Assembly (NCBI RefSeq): GCF_040869045.1
Contig: NC_090320.1
Location: 249,302,978-249,366,977 of the forward strand
Direction: 5' to 3'
Length of the DNA: 64,000 bases
From: Eurosta solidaginis
Taxonomy: Eukaryota > Arthropoda > Insecta > Diptera > Tephritidae
The notes beneath the pieces were generated by a model. That model did no database searches, had not been told where the DNA came from, and saw only the letters and a program-made list of their open reading frames with translations. Position numbers and translations under genes: made by a program. Numbering within the stretch: the first letter of the stretch is position 1; each line of letters begins with the position of its first letter. Of the stretch, positions 46,170-57,800 are shown piece after piece.

Positions 46170-47460
46170 ATGTATATTTTAAGCTACGCAGATCTATTGT
46201 GTTGGATGCAAATAATATCTAAGTTTTTCCTGTACCCCATCACATTTTTCCAAGCCGCGTGTACAAAATATCCTCTGTCTGATGTTTATTTGGAAGATAA
46301 AGTGCTGACCCTCCTTCGTAGGTCGAGATACAGTAAGTGCCTTCCAATCCTGTGACTCATATTCGCTTTCTGACTCTGCAGAAGTCGCAGCGTATCCTCC
46401 GATTTCATCACACATGGTATCCATACCTTAATATTGGCATCGGACCTTTAGGTCCTGCCCTCTATCCACTACCTCAAAGCTCGAGCTCGTTTCATTCCGT
46501 TAGAGATATGGAAGAATTTCCTCCAGCCATCGCAAGCTCGCAATATTGTCGCACGCTATCATCTTCACACCATTGTATCATGACGCCGAATTAAAGGTTG
46601 AAAGGAGCTTACTTGGTTCTTCCCGCATTATCTTGAGCATTAAGCTTATTAGGTCCTTTTGTCCAGATCTCCACCTTTCAGTAGTCATCTGCTGAAAGGA
46701 TTATATCTTTTCAGTAATAACCGGAGCTTAATTTTTACCTCCTGTCGGCGCCTCCGAGAAAGCTGGAGCCTTACCGTTATCAACATTTGCTGCCGCAACC
46801 TGTAACGTTCTTTCTTTAACTTGCAGGTTTCGAGGTAAGTACTTCCTCGCTATTGGGACCCATCCTTCTTAAAGCCTTAGACCCACTTGTCTCTTCTGTG
46901 CGGCACACCTGACCTGTGGCCATAGGACTGACTTCATTTTGTCTCTTGAAATCAAGCTTGTCACCTTCAGTCAAACGTTGCCTCCTCATTCCGCCACTTG
47001 AAGCTTATTCTTTACCGGTTGCGTTACCGAAATTTTTCGCAGCACACCCTTTGAACTGCCTGAGACCCAATTTTGCTGAAGCACGAGCCCACTTCAAGCT
47101 CACACTCTGCAGGTCTGTAAGGTCGACCGCTGCTCCCAAGCATTGCATAATTTTAGTACTGCACGGAATTGCGAGATTGCTCTCTTACTTCCTCCCCTCC
47201 CTACTTTCGCCCCGGAGGTTTGACGCATCGCTTTTTTCTTCCTTGGCTTGCGACTCCGTTCTTCTCTCTCGCCACCTTAAACAAATAAGATATTGAGTCG
47301 TCATCATGGTCGACCGACCACCTGCCCGGTAAGGCGGTCTCAGCGGTCCAATATAAAATATGGGGAAAAGAACCGTCCGCCACAGCAGCGTCCCTCACTG
47401 TGGTAATGCCATAAATACGTCTCGTGGTGGCCCGCTATCTAGCCGAATATATCCCCAGAC
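46170..47460 (-). pseudogene. LINE ORF1 relic with DUF4780-like region (tentative)
   Basis: On the minus strand, near 46560-46480, CDNIASLRWLEEILPYL resembles the C....S..WL...VP start of the DUF4780 family found in ORF1/Gag-like proteins of insect retroelements. It is followed by ESESEYESQDWKALTVSRPTKEGQHFIFQINIRQR, matching the (L...)W.V..R....G..L...I...S pattern. Upstream (47400-46700) is a charged, low-order stretch as expected of a Gag-like N-terminus. Several stops break it. The plus-strand frame at 46916-47296 is a shadow that would start on GTG. The assignment is by eye from motif order. Confidence 0.5.
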
Positions 47461-47480
47461 TGCAAATCATGCAATTTTGG
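47375..47480. repeat. Dispersed repeat shared with 51955-52090
   Basis: Both loci carry CACAGCAGCG.CCCT.ACTGTGGTAA, then CCGAATATATCCCC and TGCAAATC / TGTGAATC, in the same order and orientation. Here it abuts the ORF1 relic, so it may be LINE 5' untranslated sequence read from the opposite strand, or an unrelated repeat. Confidence 0.55.
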
Positions 47481-47751
47481 ATTAGGGCGGGATTGACAGT
47501 TCTTGGTGACCGGTATCCTGCCGCCTTCCTCTGAGGTGAAATGGCGGGGATGCAAGCCCCTAACCTCTGTTGACTATCAATACAAACAAATAATTGGGTA
47601 TGAAATTCGAAATGAATCAAAAAGGTGGAGTAGCAAATTCAAATACCTATTGCGATAACCATTGATTTAGCAAATTATCGAAAAAATCGAAATAATCTAT
47701 TTAGAAAATTGTCATGCAAAACTATAAGGTGCGATAACCTCCGAAGAGATT

Positions 47752-48035
47752 TTAGGCCCAGCTTCAATTCCAATTTGCATCGTGCTCCTTTTTAATGTTT
47801 CCTAAAAATTGGTGGGACGACACCTACATGTATAATGCCGACTCCCAACGACATCTGCAAGGATGAGATGAGTTTTCACCGAGAAATTTTCATGGCAGAA
47901 ATACACTCGGAGTGCTTCTCAAACATTGCCGAGGGGCGACTTCGCTTAGAAAAAATTTCTTAGAATTGATAAAACCTGTTTCTAAAATTTCCGTGTGGTA
48001 TGCTTAACATGCTGCCACCACACCACGGCGGCGCC
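47752..48035 (-). repeat. tRNA-derived SINE-like repeat, near full length (copy 3)
   Basis: On the minus strand it starts with a tRNA-like head, CGCCGTGGTGTGGTGGCAGCATG, containing an A-box-like GTGGTGTGGTGGCAG. It continues with AATTTTAGAAA..., CGCCCCTCGGCAATG, CACTCCGAGTGTATTTCTGCCATGAAAA, GTGAAAACTCATC, TTGCAGATG, GGAGTCGGCA and GGAGCACGATGCAAATTGGAA, ending in AGCTGGGCCT. The same blocks occur at 36983-37150 and 61021-61165, and the head at 2446. This order and the pol III-like head mark a SINE-type family. Confidence 0.75.
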
Positions 48036-49124
48036 GATTCTAATTAAACATGCCTGGAATTTGATCCAGTTGTCGTCCTAGAATTTCTTAAGGCTGTGCC
48101 CTTCTCTTATATAATCATAAGGTTGTTGGAGCTGATAAATGTATGGAATGATAAGGATTGCCTGTTAAGCACCCTCTAATCAAACTTGCATATATAATTT
48201 TTAGAGCTCGAAGTGATCAAAATAGGAACTCAGCTCTCTGTCGTTCTTTTTCGACCGGCCTCTGGTTGGACTTCCGCATTATGCGTCATGTAGCAGGATA
48301 CATGAATATATGTCAGATGTTTTCTTTTGCTTTATAGAAGTTTTCGCCTTATTATCAGAAAATCTTCGCTGCTGACCAATCAAGTACAATCTTCCCGTGT
48401 ATGTATGTAAGAAAGCCTTTTCGCAAATTTCATCCTAGGATTTAAGCAAAAAATTTTAAATTCTTTAACCACAATGGTTGTGACATCTGCAACTACATGC
48501 GAAAAATGTATTTAATATGAACTCAAATCACATTTCCCACATAAATGCTGCCGCATTCCGAACAATAATTCACATCATCAAAAAATGAAAGGAGCAGCAA
48601 ATGCACGCACGCATGCGCAAGTTCTCCTACCTACTGATACACCTCTAAGTTAGTCGCTGTGGTTATCACTGTTGATCATTAGGCGGCGAAATGCCAAGCA
48701 TCCTTTATAATTAAATTGAATGCCGCTATCCAAGCAATAAAAGTTAGCTTTGTGTGTGGCGTACATGCACCGATGGTGAGAACCTGTGAAGCGAAAAGAC
48801 GACAAACTATCGGCACAAACGGCTATTGCAAATTAAACTCGTACGCACCAAAGAATTCAGCTCGACCACTTCCAATGCCAGCGGCGGCTAAAATGGCAAC
48901 ATGCAAACTCATGTATCAGTTGCAACCGGTGCAAAAAAAAAAACGATTTGATGTTTAGCAATGTGACGATTATTACTTAAATTAGATTAATACCAATGCA
49001 TCTTCATCTCGTCATAAAATCTATCATCAAAATAAATGCGGTATTAGTGGCATGCAACCAACTGACATGCAAGGTCACTCACCATCGCCTTGATCGCTAA
49101 GTAAGATGAAGTTTTTGATTATTA
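48036..49124. other. Non-coding, no recognised feature
   Basis: The 80-codon frame near 48716 begins at TTG and has no family signature. Nothing else is recognised. Confidence 0.5.
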
Positions 49125-50670
49125 TTATACTCAGCTGAGCAGAGCTCACAGAGTATATTAACTTTGTTCGCATAACGGTAATCCGTAACGACATAAACTA
49201 ATCGAGATAGATATAGACTTCTATATATCAAAATGATCTGGGCGAAAAAAGAAATTCATTTAGGCATGTCTGTCCGCCCGTCCGTCCGTCCGTAAACACG
49301 ATAACTTGAGTAAATTTTGAGGTATCTTGATGAAATTTGGTATGTAGGTTCATGAGTGCTCATCTCCGATCGCTATTTAAAATGAATGAACTCGGACTAC
49401 AACCACGCCCACTTTTTCGATATCGAAAATTTCGAAAAACCGAAAAAGTGCGATAATTCATTACCAAAGACGGATAAAGCGATGAAACTTGGTAGACGCG
49501 TTTACCTTATAACGCAAAATAGAAAATTAGTAAAATTTTCAACAATTGGCGTGGCACCGTCCACTTTTTAAAGAATGTAATTTAAAAGTTTTGCAAGCTG
49601 TAATTTGGCAGTCGTTGAAGATATTATGATGAAATTTGGCAGGCACGTTACTCCTATTACTATATGTGTGCTAAATAAAAATTAGCAAAATCGGACAAGT
49701 AACACGCCCACTTTAAAAAAAAAAATTTTTTTTAAGTAAAATTTTAACAAAAAGTTTCATATCATTACAGTATATAAGTAAATTATGTCAACATTCAACT
49801 CCAGTAATGATATGGCGTAACAAAATACAAAAATAAAAGAAAATTTCAAAATGGGCGTGGCTCCGCCCTTTTTAATTTAATTTGTCTAGAATATTTTTAA
49901 TGCCATAAGTCGAACAAAAATTTAGCTATCCTTGAAATTTCGTAGGGACATAGATTCTATGACGATAACGGTTTTCTGTGAAAATGGGCGAAATCGGTTG
50001 AAGCCACGCCCAGTTTTTATACACAGTCGACCGTCTGTCCTTCCGCTCGGCCCTTAACACGATAACTTGAGCAAAAATCGATATATCTTTGCTAAACTCA
50101 GTTCGCGTACTTATCTGAAATCACTTTATCTTGGTATAAAAAATGGCCGAAATCCGACTATGACCACGCCCACTTTTTCGATGTCGAAAATTACGAAAAA
50201 TGAAAAAAATTCCATAATTCTATACCAAATATGAAAAAAGAGATGAAACATGGTAATTGGATTGGTTTATTGACGCAAAATATAACTTTAGAAAAAACTT
50301 TGTAAAATGGGTGTGAAACCTATCATATTAAGTAGAAGAAAATGAAAAAGTTCTGCAGGGCGAAATTAAAAGCCCTTGGAATATGGCAGGAATACTGTTC
50401 GTGGTATTACATATATAAATAAATTAGCGGTACCCGAAAGATGATGTTCTGAGTCACCTTGGTCCACATTTTGGTCGATATCTCGAAAACGCCTTCGCAT
50501 ATACAACAACCACCACTCCCTTTTAAAACTCTCATTAATACCTTTAATTTGATACCCATATCGTACAAACACATTCTACAGTCAACCCTGGTCCACCTTT
50601 ATAACTATATCTCGAAAAGGCGTCCACCTATAGAACTAACGCCCACTCCCTTTTAAAATACTCATTATCA
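49125..50670 (+). mobile_element. Helentron/DINE-1-like element, tail-truncated
   Basis: The head TTATACTCAGCTGAGCAG begins at 49125. A CCGT microsatellite follows at about 49274-49292, then the full set of hairpin-bearing modules. The AACTTTAGAAAAAACTTTGTAAAATGG junction is intact at about 50284, which serves as the unfilled version of the site occupied by the 433-bp satellite at 12.9 kb. Only about one and a half tandem units follow before sequence identity stops at 50670. The hairpin tail is lost. Confidence 0.82.
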
Positions 50671-51954
50671 TAAACATAATGCATTTCTAACGGTAAGCAG
50701 ATGTTTTAGCAAGCCGTAGGAAGAAATTTTATTCCAAAAAAATTTATTTGTTTACACTTGAGATTTATATTTTTTACCTCTATAAGCGTGTGCGCTTGCG
50801 CATTAAAATTTTTTTGACGAAACCGAAGAAAATATTTAATTTTGTTAGCCAATAAAATCACGTGCATAAATTCCCAGCCTGTTAGTCAGCTTTTGTGCAA
50901 CAAGTAGCAAGCGAATGGGACACAAAGCTAAAAATTGCGCTTGTAATAATTTAGTTGTTGTTGGAAGCGGCAGCGTTAGCGGCAAATCGACTGGCCATTT
51001 GGTCTGCAAGATAAACCAACGAAAATGAGCAGCTAACGATCTTGTGCTCGCGTACACACAAGCAGGTGTATGGGTTATGGATTATGGATGGTAGCGGGTT
51101 TGTGACCGTAGCTTATGCGAAAATTACTGGGAAATTTTGTGCTACCAACTGAATGCAGTCAAAGTTATGAAAAACACCACTCACTGTAGAAGCTGTGAAA
51201 GTAGCCAATATTTGCCACTGCACATTCCAACAATACCGATGCAACATAGATAATGCTTAGTAGAGAGTATTATTAACGGGACATTATGACCGGCCAGGTG
51301 CGAACAATTTTGTCAATTTGTTTTGCTGAACGCTTTTGGTGGGTGCAACTCCCGCATGAATACATAAAAAAAAGATAGATTGAAGAAAGCTTGACAGGCA
51401 ACAAGAAAATCGTTGGGAAAATATTTTTGTTATTAAATTAATGGTTATCTATGTTAGCTTTTAATAGCTGGCATGCTTGGGGGGTCACATTTAGCAAATT
51501 CGTTTTCTCATGCGACAACAAATGTTTAGTTGGCAAAATTGCACATAAGTATGAGTTATAGTTCCAGAGAACAGAGTCTACATGAAATAGCATATAGCAC
51601 AAGTATTCATATGTCAGTGGCTCTTAATAATACGGCATATTGGTATATAGAGCTAGCCGTAGCAATGTGTACACGCAAAAACCGTCTTACGAGTTCTTAC
51701 CTCCTCTTCCGGCAAAAGCATCAGATACTTTACAGATGATCTGATTGTACTGAGATGTTGTGATATCGCTATCATAGTTGGAGGACCAAGCCCAATTCTT
51801 CAACCTCGTCTTCTTTAGTACAACTTAATCAACTAATATGCAAGTACCGACAAACAACCAGTGCACGGTAAGAAATTTGAGCCTGAATTTTAAACCATTC
51901 ATGGTTTTAAGCAACTTTTCAAACTTTTTTTACTACGTTCAAAACCTCTCAAGT
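50671..51954. other. Non-coding, no recognised feature
   Basis: AT-rich, with short frames lacking any signature at 50845-51057 (minus) and 51530-51739 (plus). Confidence 0.5.
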
Positions 51955-52160
51955 TACTACGTCCGTCACAGCAGCGCCCCTGACTGTGGTAAGATCATCA
52001 ACACTTCCCGAGGTGACCCGGTACCGGAAGGCTGCGTTGTAATACTGCCGAATATATCCCCTGGCTGTGAATCGTCCAATAGACACGGTCCACATAGCAC
52101 CCTTCGTGGCCTCCTGCAAAGAAAGTGGAAACTTCGGTGGGACAACTCTAGCATGTTCGA
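51955..52160. repeat. Dispersed repeat shared with 47375-47480
   Basis: CGTCACAGCAGCGCCCCTGACTGTGG, then ACTGCCGAATATATCCCCTGGCTGTGAATCGTCC and AATAGACACGGTCC. This copy is longer than the one at 47.4 kb. The open frames on both strands have no protein family signature. Confidence 0.5.
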
Positions 52161-52539
52161 AATAAGAGCTAACTTACATCAGTGTCTGTATAACAAGCGC
52201 CGTTGTTTTATAGGAGAAAGCTTCTAAGGCCTCAAAGTCAGTGTATATACTTAAACTCCTTCCGTCCAAGTACTATATCACCCGGTACTACCGTCAAGTA
52301 TTCCGTTGGGAGGTGGATTCAACACTCATCGATTTATACACGGTTGAAAAGTTTGGTTTGAAACTTAATCTTTTTGGTCTGCATTGCTTAAAACTATTTG
52401 GTGGTTTTAAAAGTAGTATACAACATAATTTGAAAAAATCTTGAACCCTAATTGTCCGTTTTCAACCGAAACAACAATGGCAACCCAGATTTTCCCGTTA
52501 TGCTAACTTAACCGAGTACCTGTCAGAGGTAAGTAAAAA

Positions 52540-52990
52540 AACTTATCGATTTACTATCATTTACTTATCGAAAGGTTATCGATTTGTTATCAAAATGTTA
52601 TGGATGGGCCATCACAAAGCTATCGACTTATTATCAAAACGTTATCGATATGCTATCACAAAGCTATCGATTTATTGCCGAAAAGATATTAATTTGTTAT
52701 GAAAGGTTATCGATTCCATAACGAAAAGCTATCAATTTTTTGTTATCAGATTGTTACCGATTTGTTATTGAGGACTCATTGGATTTTGGATTGTTTTGAA
52801 ACAGATATCGATTAAACTTCAATATAAAATCGATAACAAATCTGTAACCCGTCCTTTAACAAGTCGATAAGAAAACAACAAGAAGCCGATGACTCGGTGA
52901 TAACAAGCAGACAACAAACCGATAACTTCACGATAATAAAGCGATATCGATAATATCCGATAATAAAACAATTACATTTCAGTATCGGTT
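52540..52990. repeat. TTATCGATTTGTTATC minisatellite, switching strand
   Basis: Roughly 20-24-bp units (GTTATCGATTTGTTATCAAAA, CTATCACAAAG variants) run one way to about 52760. They then reappear as the complement (AATCGATAACAAATC, CCGATAACTTC) from about 52828. TATCGATA and CGATA are repeated many times. The minus-strand open frame 52812-53024 comes from it. It is related to the array at 27376-27610. Confidence 0.8.
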
Positions 52991-54153
52991 GGTACCGATA
53001 ACAAGCTGACGAAACTCTTCTCATGAAGCCCGAATTTATTTTTTTCGGATAAAGTTATGTCTGTTGGGGTTTGACCTCCGGGCTCTAGTTAACTTAAAAA
53101 AATTAATTTGCAAGACGTAAGACTGCATGTCTACACATCAAATTCATGAGGTCTTATGCTTCGAGCTTTTTGCGGTATGTTGCTTTGGTTATATTCTGGT
53201 AATGATTTACGGACGTTCGGTTCTGGAGGTGAAGACTACCCTAGAAACTCTTACTAGATGTACCAACAGCTCTCCTTTCTAATTATCATACTAATCGAAA
53301 AGAAAATGTGGGAAGGTTGACCCAAATTACTCTGACGATTATTGCACCAGTAATTACAACAATATAAGAGTACGAAATATTTGAGAGCTCTTAAATTTTT
53401 TTTATTCGCTAAACTGACACATTTTTTCCAACAGTAATTATTTGAGGAGTACAAAAATTCCCACAGCAACATCTAGAATTAATTATTATTACAGAGATAG
53501 ACATTTTGCAGCTTCTGTTGTTTGCTACATTGCTCTTAAAGCATTCCACAGTAACATTCATATCTTTCACATTCCCAGCTAGTGAGCAGATCACCCAAAA
53601 TCCAGCAGACAAATGACCTATGATCTACAGACAAAGTGAAGATCACTCACAACAACATAACAACAACAACAGTTGTTCATCATTCATCAAGCAATATAGC
53701 AACATATTTTAAAATATTGCAAGTTGCATGCTTAATGTGCAACATACATAATACTATCAATAACAACAACAACAAAAATATATGTAGGAAGAGTAGATAA
53801 GAAAAACGATATGAATAAAATATGCAGGCTGTGTGTGTTCGCACAGCAGGTGACATCTTCAGTTGATGGTTAACGTTTGACGTTGATCCTCTACTGTTCG
53901 CGTGTTTGCTGTTACATATATGAAGGAACCAAGCAATTGAACAGGACAGAATGACAATTACACATATGCTGCGAAAACATATAAGGTGATTTTTTGTGTT
54001 AGGTCTATATGGGTGATTTTATAGTATCGGACAGGCGTTAGCAAGGCTTTTAGAGTTGAATAAGTCCATAAAAAAGTGGAGTTGTTACAAAAAAAGGTGA
54101 ATTTCGCAGTTTTCCTAATTTTTTCATAACCGGCTACTTTTTCAAAGCCGTTT
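52991..54153. other. Non-coding, no recognised feature
   Basis: CAA/AAC-rich runs near 53650-53672 and 53760-53778. No gene is recognised. Confidence 0.5.
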
Positions 54154-54445
54154 TTATACCTTTCATGGACATGAAATGGTATTTTAACTTTGGTCCGATG
54201 TTTGTAACGTTGAGAAATATAGAAGATAGACTCACCATTAAGTATACCGAATTGATCAGGGCGACGAACTGAGTTGATATAGCCATGTCCGTATGTCCGT
54301 CCGTCCGTCTGTCTGTTTGAACGCAAACTAGTCCCCCAAATTTTGAGATATCTCAATGAAAGGATGTATTTTTGTGTTATATTAGACATTTGTCGGATCC
54401 GGTAGGATCGGACCACTGTAACATATATCTCCCATACAAGGCACA
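54154..54445 (+). mobile_element. Helentron-like head, second subfamily (fragment)
   Basis: It begins TTATACC, then hairpin TTTCATGGACATGAAA, then TGGTATTTTAACTTTGG. Further on are CCATGTCCGTATGTCCGTCCGTCCGTCTG (GTCY microsatellite, about 54283-54312) and TTTTGAGATATCTCAATGAAA. This is the same layout as the TTATACTCAG family (TTATAC, short hairpin, GTATATTAACTTTG, GTCY run) but with different sequence. The 162-codon minus frame over it has no family match. Confidence 0.6.
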
Positions 54446-54469
54446 AGTTTCAGTCACTTTTTCAGAACA

Positions 54470-54870
54470 AACTCCTTTTCGGCAACACTTTCCTATTTAA
54501 AGTAGGTTACCTCTTCGGAACCCGTTCCTTTTTTAGAGTGGGTAACAATTTTGGTACCCGTTTTCTTTTCAGATCAGGGCAACTTTTACCTTATAATCTC
54601 ATTTTGAGAACGGTTAACTTTTCATCACCAGTTTACATCATCCAATCTCTTCCATCTCAATGTCATGTTCCAGTCCTCGCCACTTTATGCTTTTTTGTCC
54701 TGCTTTAATGTGGATAGTCTGGAAAGGCTTCCATGAACGACTAATCTCCGTAGCATTTACTTTTTCGACACCAGTTTCTCTTGCCAAACTCATCTTGCAG
54801 AACCGGTTACCTTTTTGGCGTTAGCTTAATTTTCAGAACCGGTTACTCTTTTGGTAGCAGATTTATTAAC
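54470..54870. repeat. Degenerate GAACCGGTTACCTTTTC repeat
   Basis: Phrases such as GGTTACCTCTTCGGAACCCG, GTACCCGTTTTCTTTTCAG, AACGGTTAACTTTTCATCACC and GAACCGGTTACTCTTTTGG recur every 45-60 bp with heavy decay. Confidence 0.5.
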
Positions 54871-57800
54871 ACCAAAAACAGTTCCGAAATGACTCCGAAT
54901 ACAACCGAGAAGTCCTCTTTTAGAAGACACAAGCTGATCCTGGAATCGCGTCGAGAAAAGATATTAAAATTAAATTTTATCTTCTTTATTTCATTAACCA
55001 GTGAGTGCCCCCTTGTCATTCTCAACTTGCTAGTGAAATATTCTAAAGATGTGGTTTAAAATTTTAATCTCAAAGGGGGTTTTCATAGTAAAATGTGGTA
55101 GCTCAATATGCAGCCAATACCTCAGAGCCCAACGCCCGCACTGACTAGATTTATGGTGAAATAGCAAGTGTTCACAGCTCTATGTTTTTATTGACATTGG
55201 ACTTTATTCTGGATTAGCCCATATCCATTTAGTTTCGTATAATTTTGATTTGCTTTGATTAATGGTGAGCGACACAAACATTTAATTTGACAGTGGCGCA
55301 GGCGCCTGCACGCCACCAGCCATCATACCATGGGCGCTGCATGGCAGACCTTAGCAACAAGCAACCACAACCACAGATCGGCAAGCTGGCGAGCAACAGC
55401 TCACTATATATGTAAGTATATATGTATGCACAAAGGTACACTGATCACAGATCACAGCTTATAGTCATGAGGCCATCAGCTAAGAGCCACCAGCCATCAG
55501 AATGTGGGGCTGACAAGCTGGTAGGCACTTGAAGCTCAACACTTTGGTGCCTCCAACAGTTGTTGTGAGATACATTTTGTGTGATAGTTTTACACCGTCG
55601 ATTTGTTTTCCATTTGTTATGACTTCGCAGTCGTCACCGTGTGAGACAATATATATTCATCAAACACACATGCTTTAACAAACCTGTAATAAATGCATTC
55701 AACTTTACTTAGTCTGAATGATGAACTGGCTTGACTTTGTATGAACAGATATACGTGTGACTGTTTGCTTGCATGTTTTCGGAAAACGATTTTTCCACTC
55801 ATTTCAAAAGATTAATTGTTGTAATCATATCAACACACCGTTGTTGTTGTTGTTGTTGTTTTATTTTACTGCTCAGCAGTGCTCGTTGTATAGTCGCATT
55901 CGCATTCGTTAGCGACCTGCTGGTGTTCGTTGTGATCTTCTGATATTCATATACATAAGTAGTGATCAATGATCATGTGATCATATGTATATGATCATTT
56001 CGTTGCTGAACTGCATTCACACAAATGCATTCATATAAATGCAATCAAGATGCTAATTTGAGAATGATTAATAATTTACTTGTAAGAGAATTCTTCTACA
56101 TTTGAAACTACATGTGTCAAGCTGGAAGAATACAAGATTTTTTAATTGATTAGAAATGCAGGAATACCCAGAAAAGTCATGTGATGTGATGAATCAACAT
56201 TTGAATGTGATGAATTCAAAATTTTCTGGAAAAAAAGAACTCATTTATAATCTTACGTTAACGAACTAGACTTTTTCTAGGTACTAGGATATTTAGTATT
56301 TCCTATAAATTTAAATTGTAAACTGTCTGATTCCATATATTCTTGTACGTATCGGACGTGGCGAGTAGTCGATTTTTATTTAAGCTGGAGTGACATCAAC
56401 TATCTAAAAAGACGCGATATTTTTATGGAAACGCTGCAATTCACTTAAATTCATACATTTTTAGTTATTTTTATTTAAACATAATATCCTTTAAGGGAAG
56501 CTTTTGCTCTACAACGAAGCATTTCTAATCCATTCTATGCACAATGACAGTTTCTTACGAATCCTCGTCTTTAAATGCTTCGACGAACGTGTCGACTAAT
56601 TTCTGAAATACTTGTCCAAAGTCTCAGTTGGCCTCATAAAACGATTCGGATATTAGTTGGTGTCTGACGTTGTGGTTATAATGTATGTGCAGGAGTTTCC
56701 TTCAGGTTTGTGGAAGAAAATCTGGAGTTCAGATTTATTGTGAGTCTGGTTTTTCTGCTAACACATCATGCATGGCCTTTCAAGGCTTTGCAGCATAAGA
56801 GCAACTTGTGCGAAACGGTGGGTTATATGCGGGGCTTTGTCGTAAGATTGTTTGAATGTGCACTGGGACATTAGAGGTTTAAACAGTTAATGGATAGAGA
56901 GGGTACCTTTGTTGTAAGCGGTGTCCTCTATGCAAGGCGATGTATGGAGCTGTTGAAAATATGCGCTTTGAAAATTTATAGGTGGTGGAAACCCCTAACG
57001 ATTTTCGGTGCGTAATGTGGGTGTGAGTACATGGTTATTCAACTGGAAGAATATTCGGCTGGGAAAGACCAACTAGAGGTTAAGAGATGCCTTTGGACCT
57101 TGCTCCAATAATACCTAATCGAAGAAGTCCTTATGGAGCTTCGTGTTGGCGGTGGTTGATAGCCAAATGCGAAAGAGCCTTTAATACGGATCTTGACCTG
57201 CATTGCGTTCGACATTCTGGATAGTCATCAAACCAGACCAATGTGATGGTATGTCCTCTTTCATTAACATTGGTAGCTTGGAAGCTGGACAAACGTTCGT
57301 TTATCATGTGTGGTGTGTTGCACCGCGGAGTAAATATGACGCCGCAGCTTTTCACTTAAAACCTATTGTACGATGTCTAGTCTTGAGCGCTTAATCAACT
57401 CTTAAGATGACAGAACTTTGGAGAACAGAACAGACAGCGCTACTGTTAGCCAAAAGATTCAATATCTTTAGAGTAAGCCCGCAATCGAAAGCTTTTGTAC
57501 GGAATGGAGCTTGAGCTGTACAGCTCTGCTGGTCGCGCTATCTGCTCTAACAACTCGAGCAGCAAAATAAATAAATAGCGGAAAGTTCCTTTGATTCCTT
57601 TTACAGGGTTGGAATCTTTTCCCATCCGACGAATCTTTGGAAAAGAGCTTGTTTTTATTATTTCCGTCCGACAGCTGTGGAACTCAAATAAGCATCCTTC
57701 TTGCCTCTTCGCAACGATAACGCAGACTATGCCCTATATAAAATTTCTACCTGATCTGAAACGTAACTGAATTACGTTTCCTGGCACTCGGAGAAAACAG

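Noticed and set aside
46916..47296. 126-codon plus-strand open frame
   Set aside because: Would start on GTG and lies opposite a LINE ORF1-like reading. Probably a shadow.
53958..54446. 162-codon minus-strand open frame, the longest in the window
   Set aside because: It runs across the GTCY microsatellite and head of a Helentron-like fragment, so most of it is a translation of repeat DNA.
56540..57400. mariner-type transposase
   Set aside because: I looked for the usual catalytic and linker motifs on both strands and found none. The overlapping frames are unremarkable.
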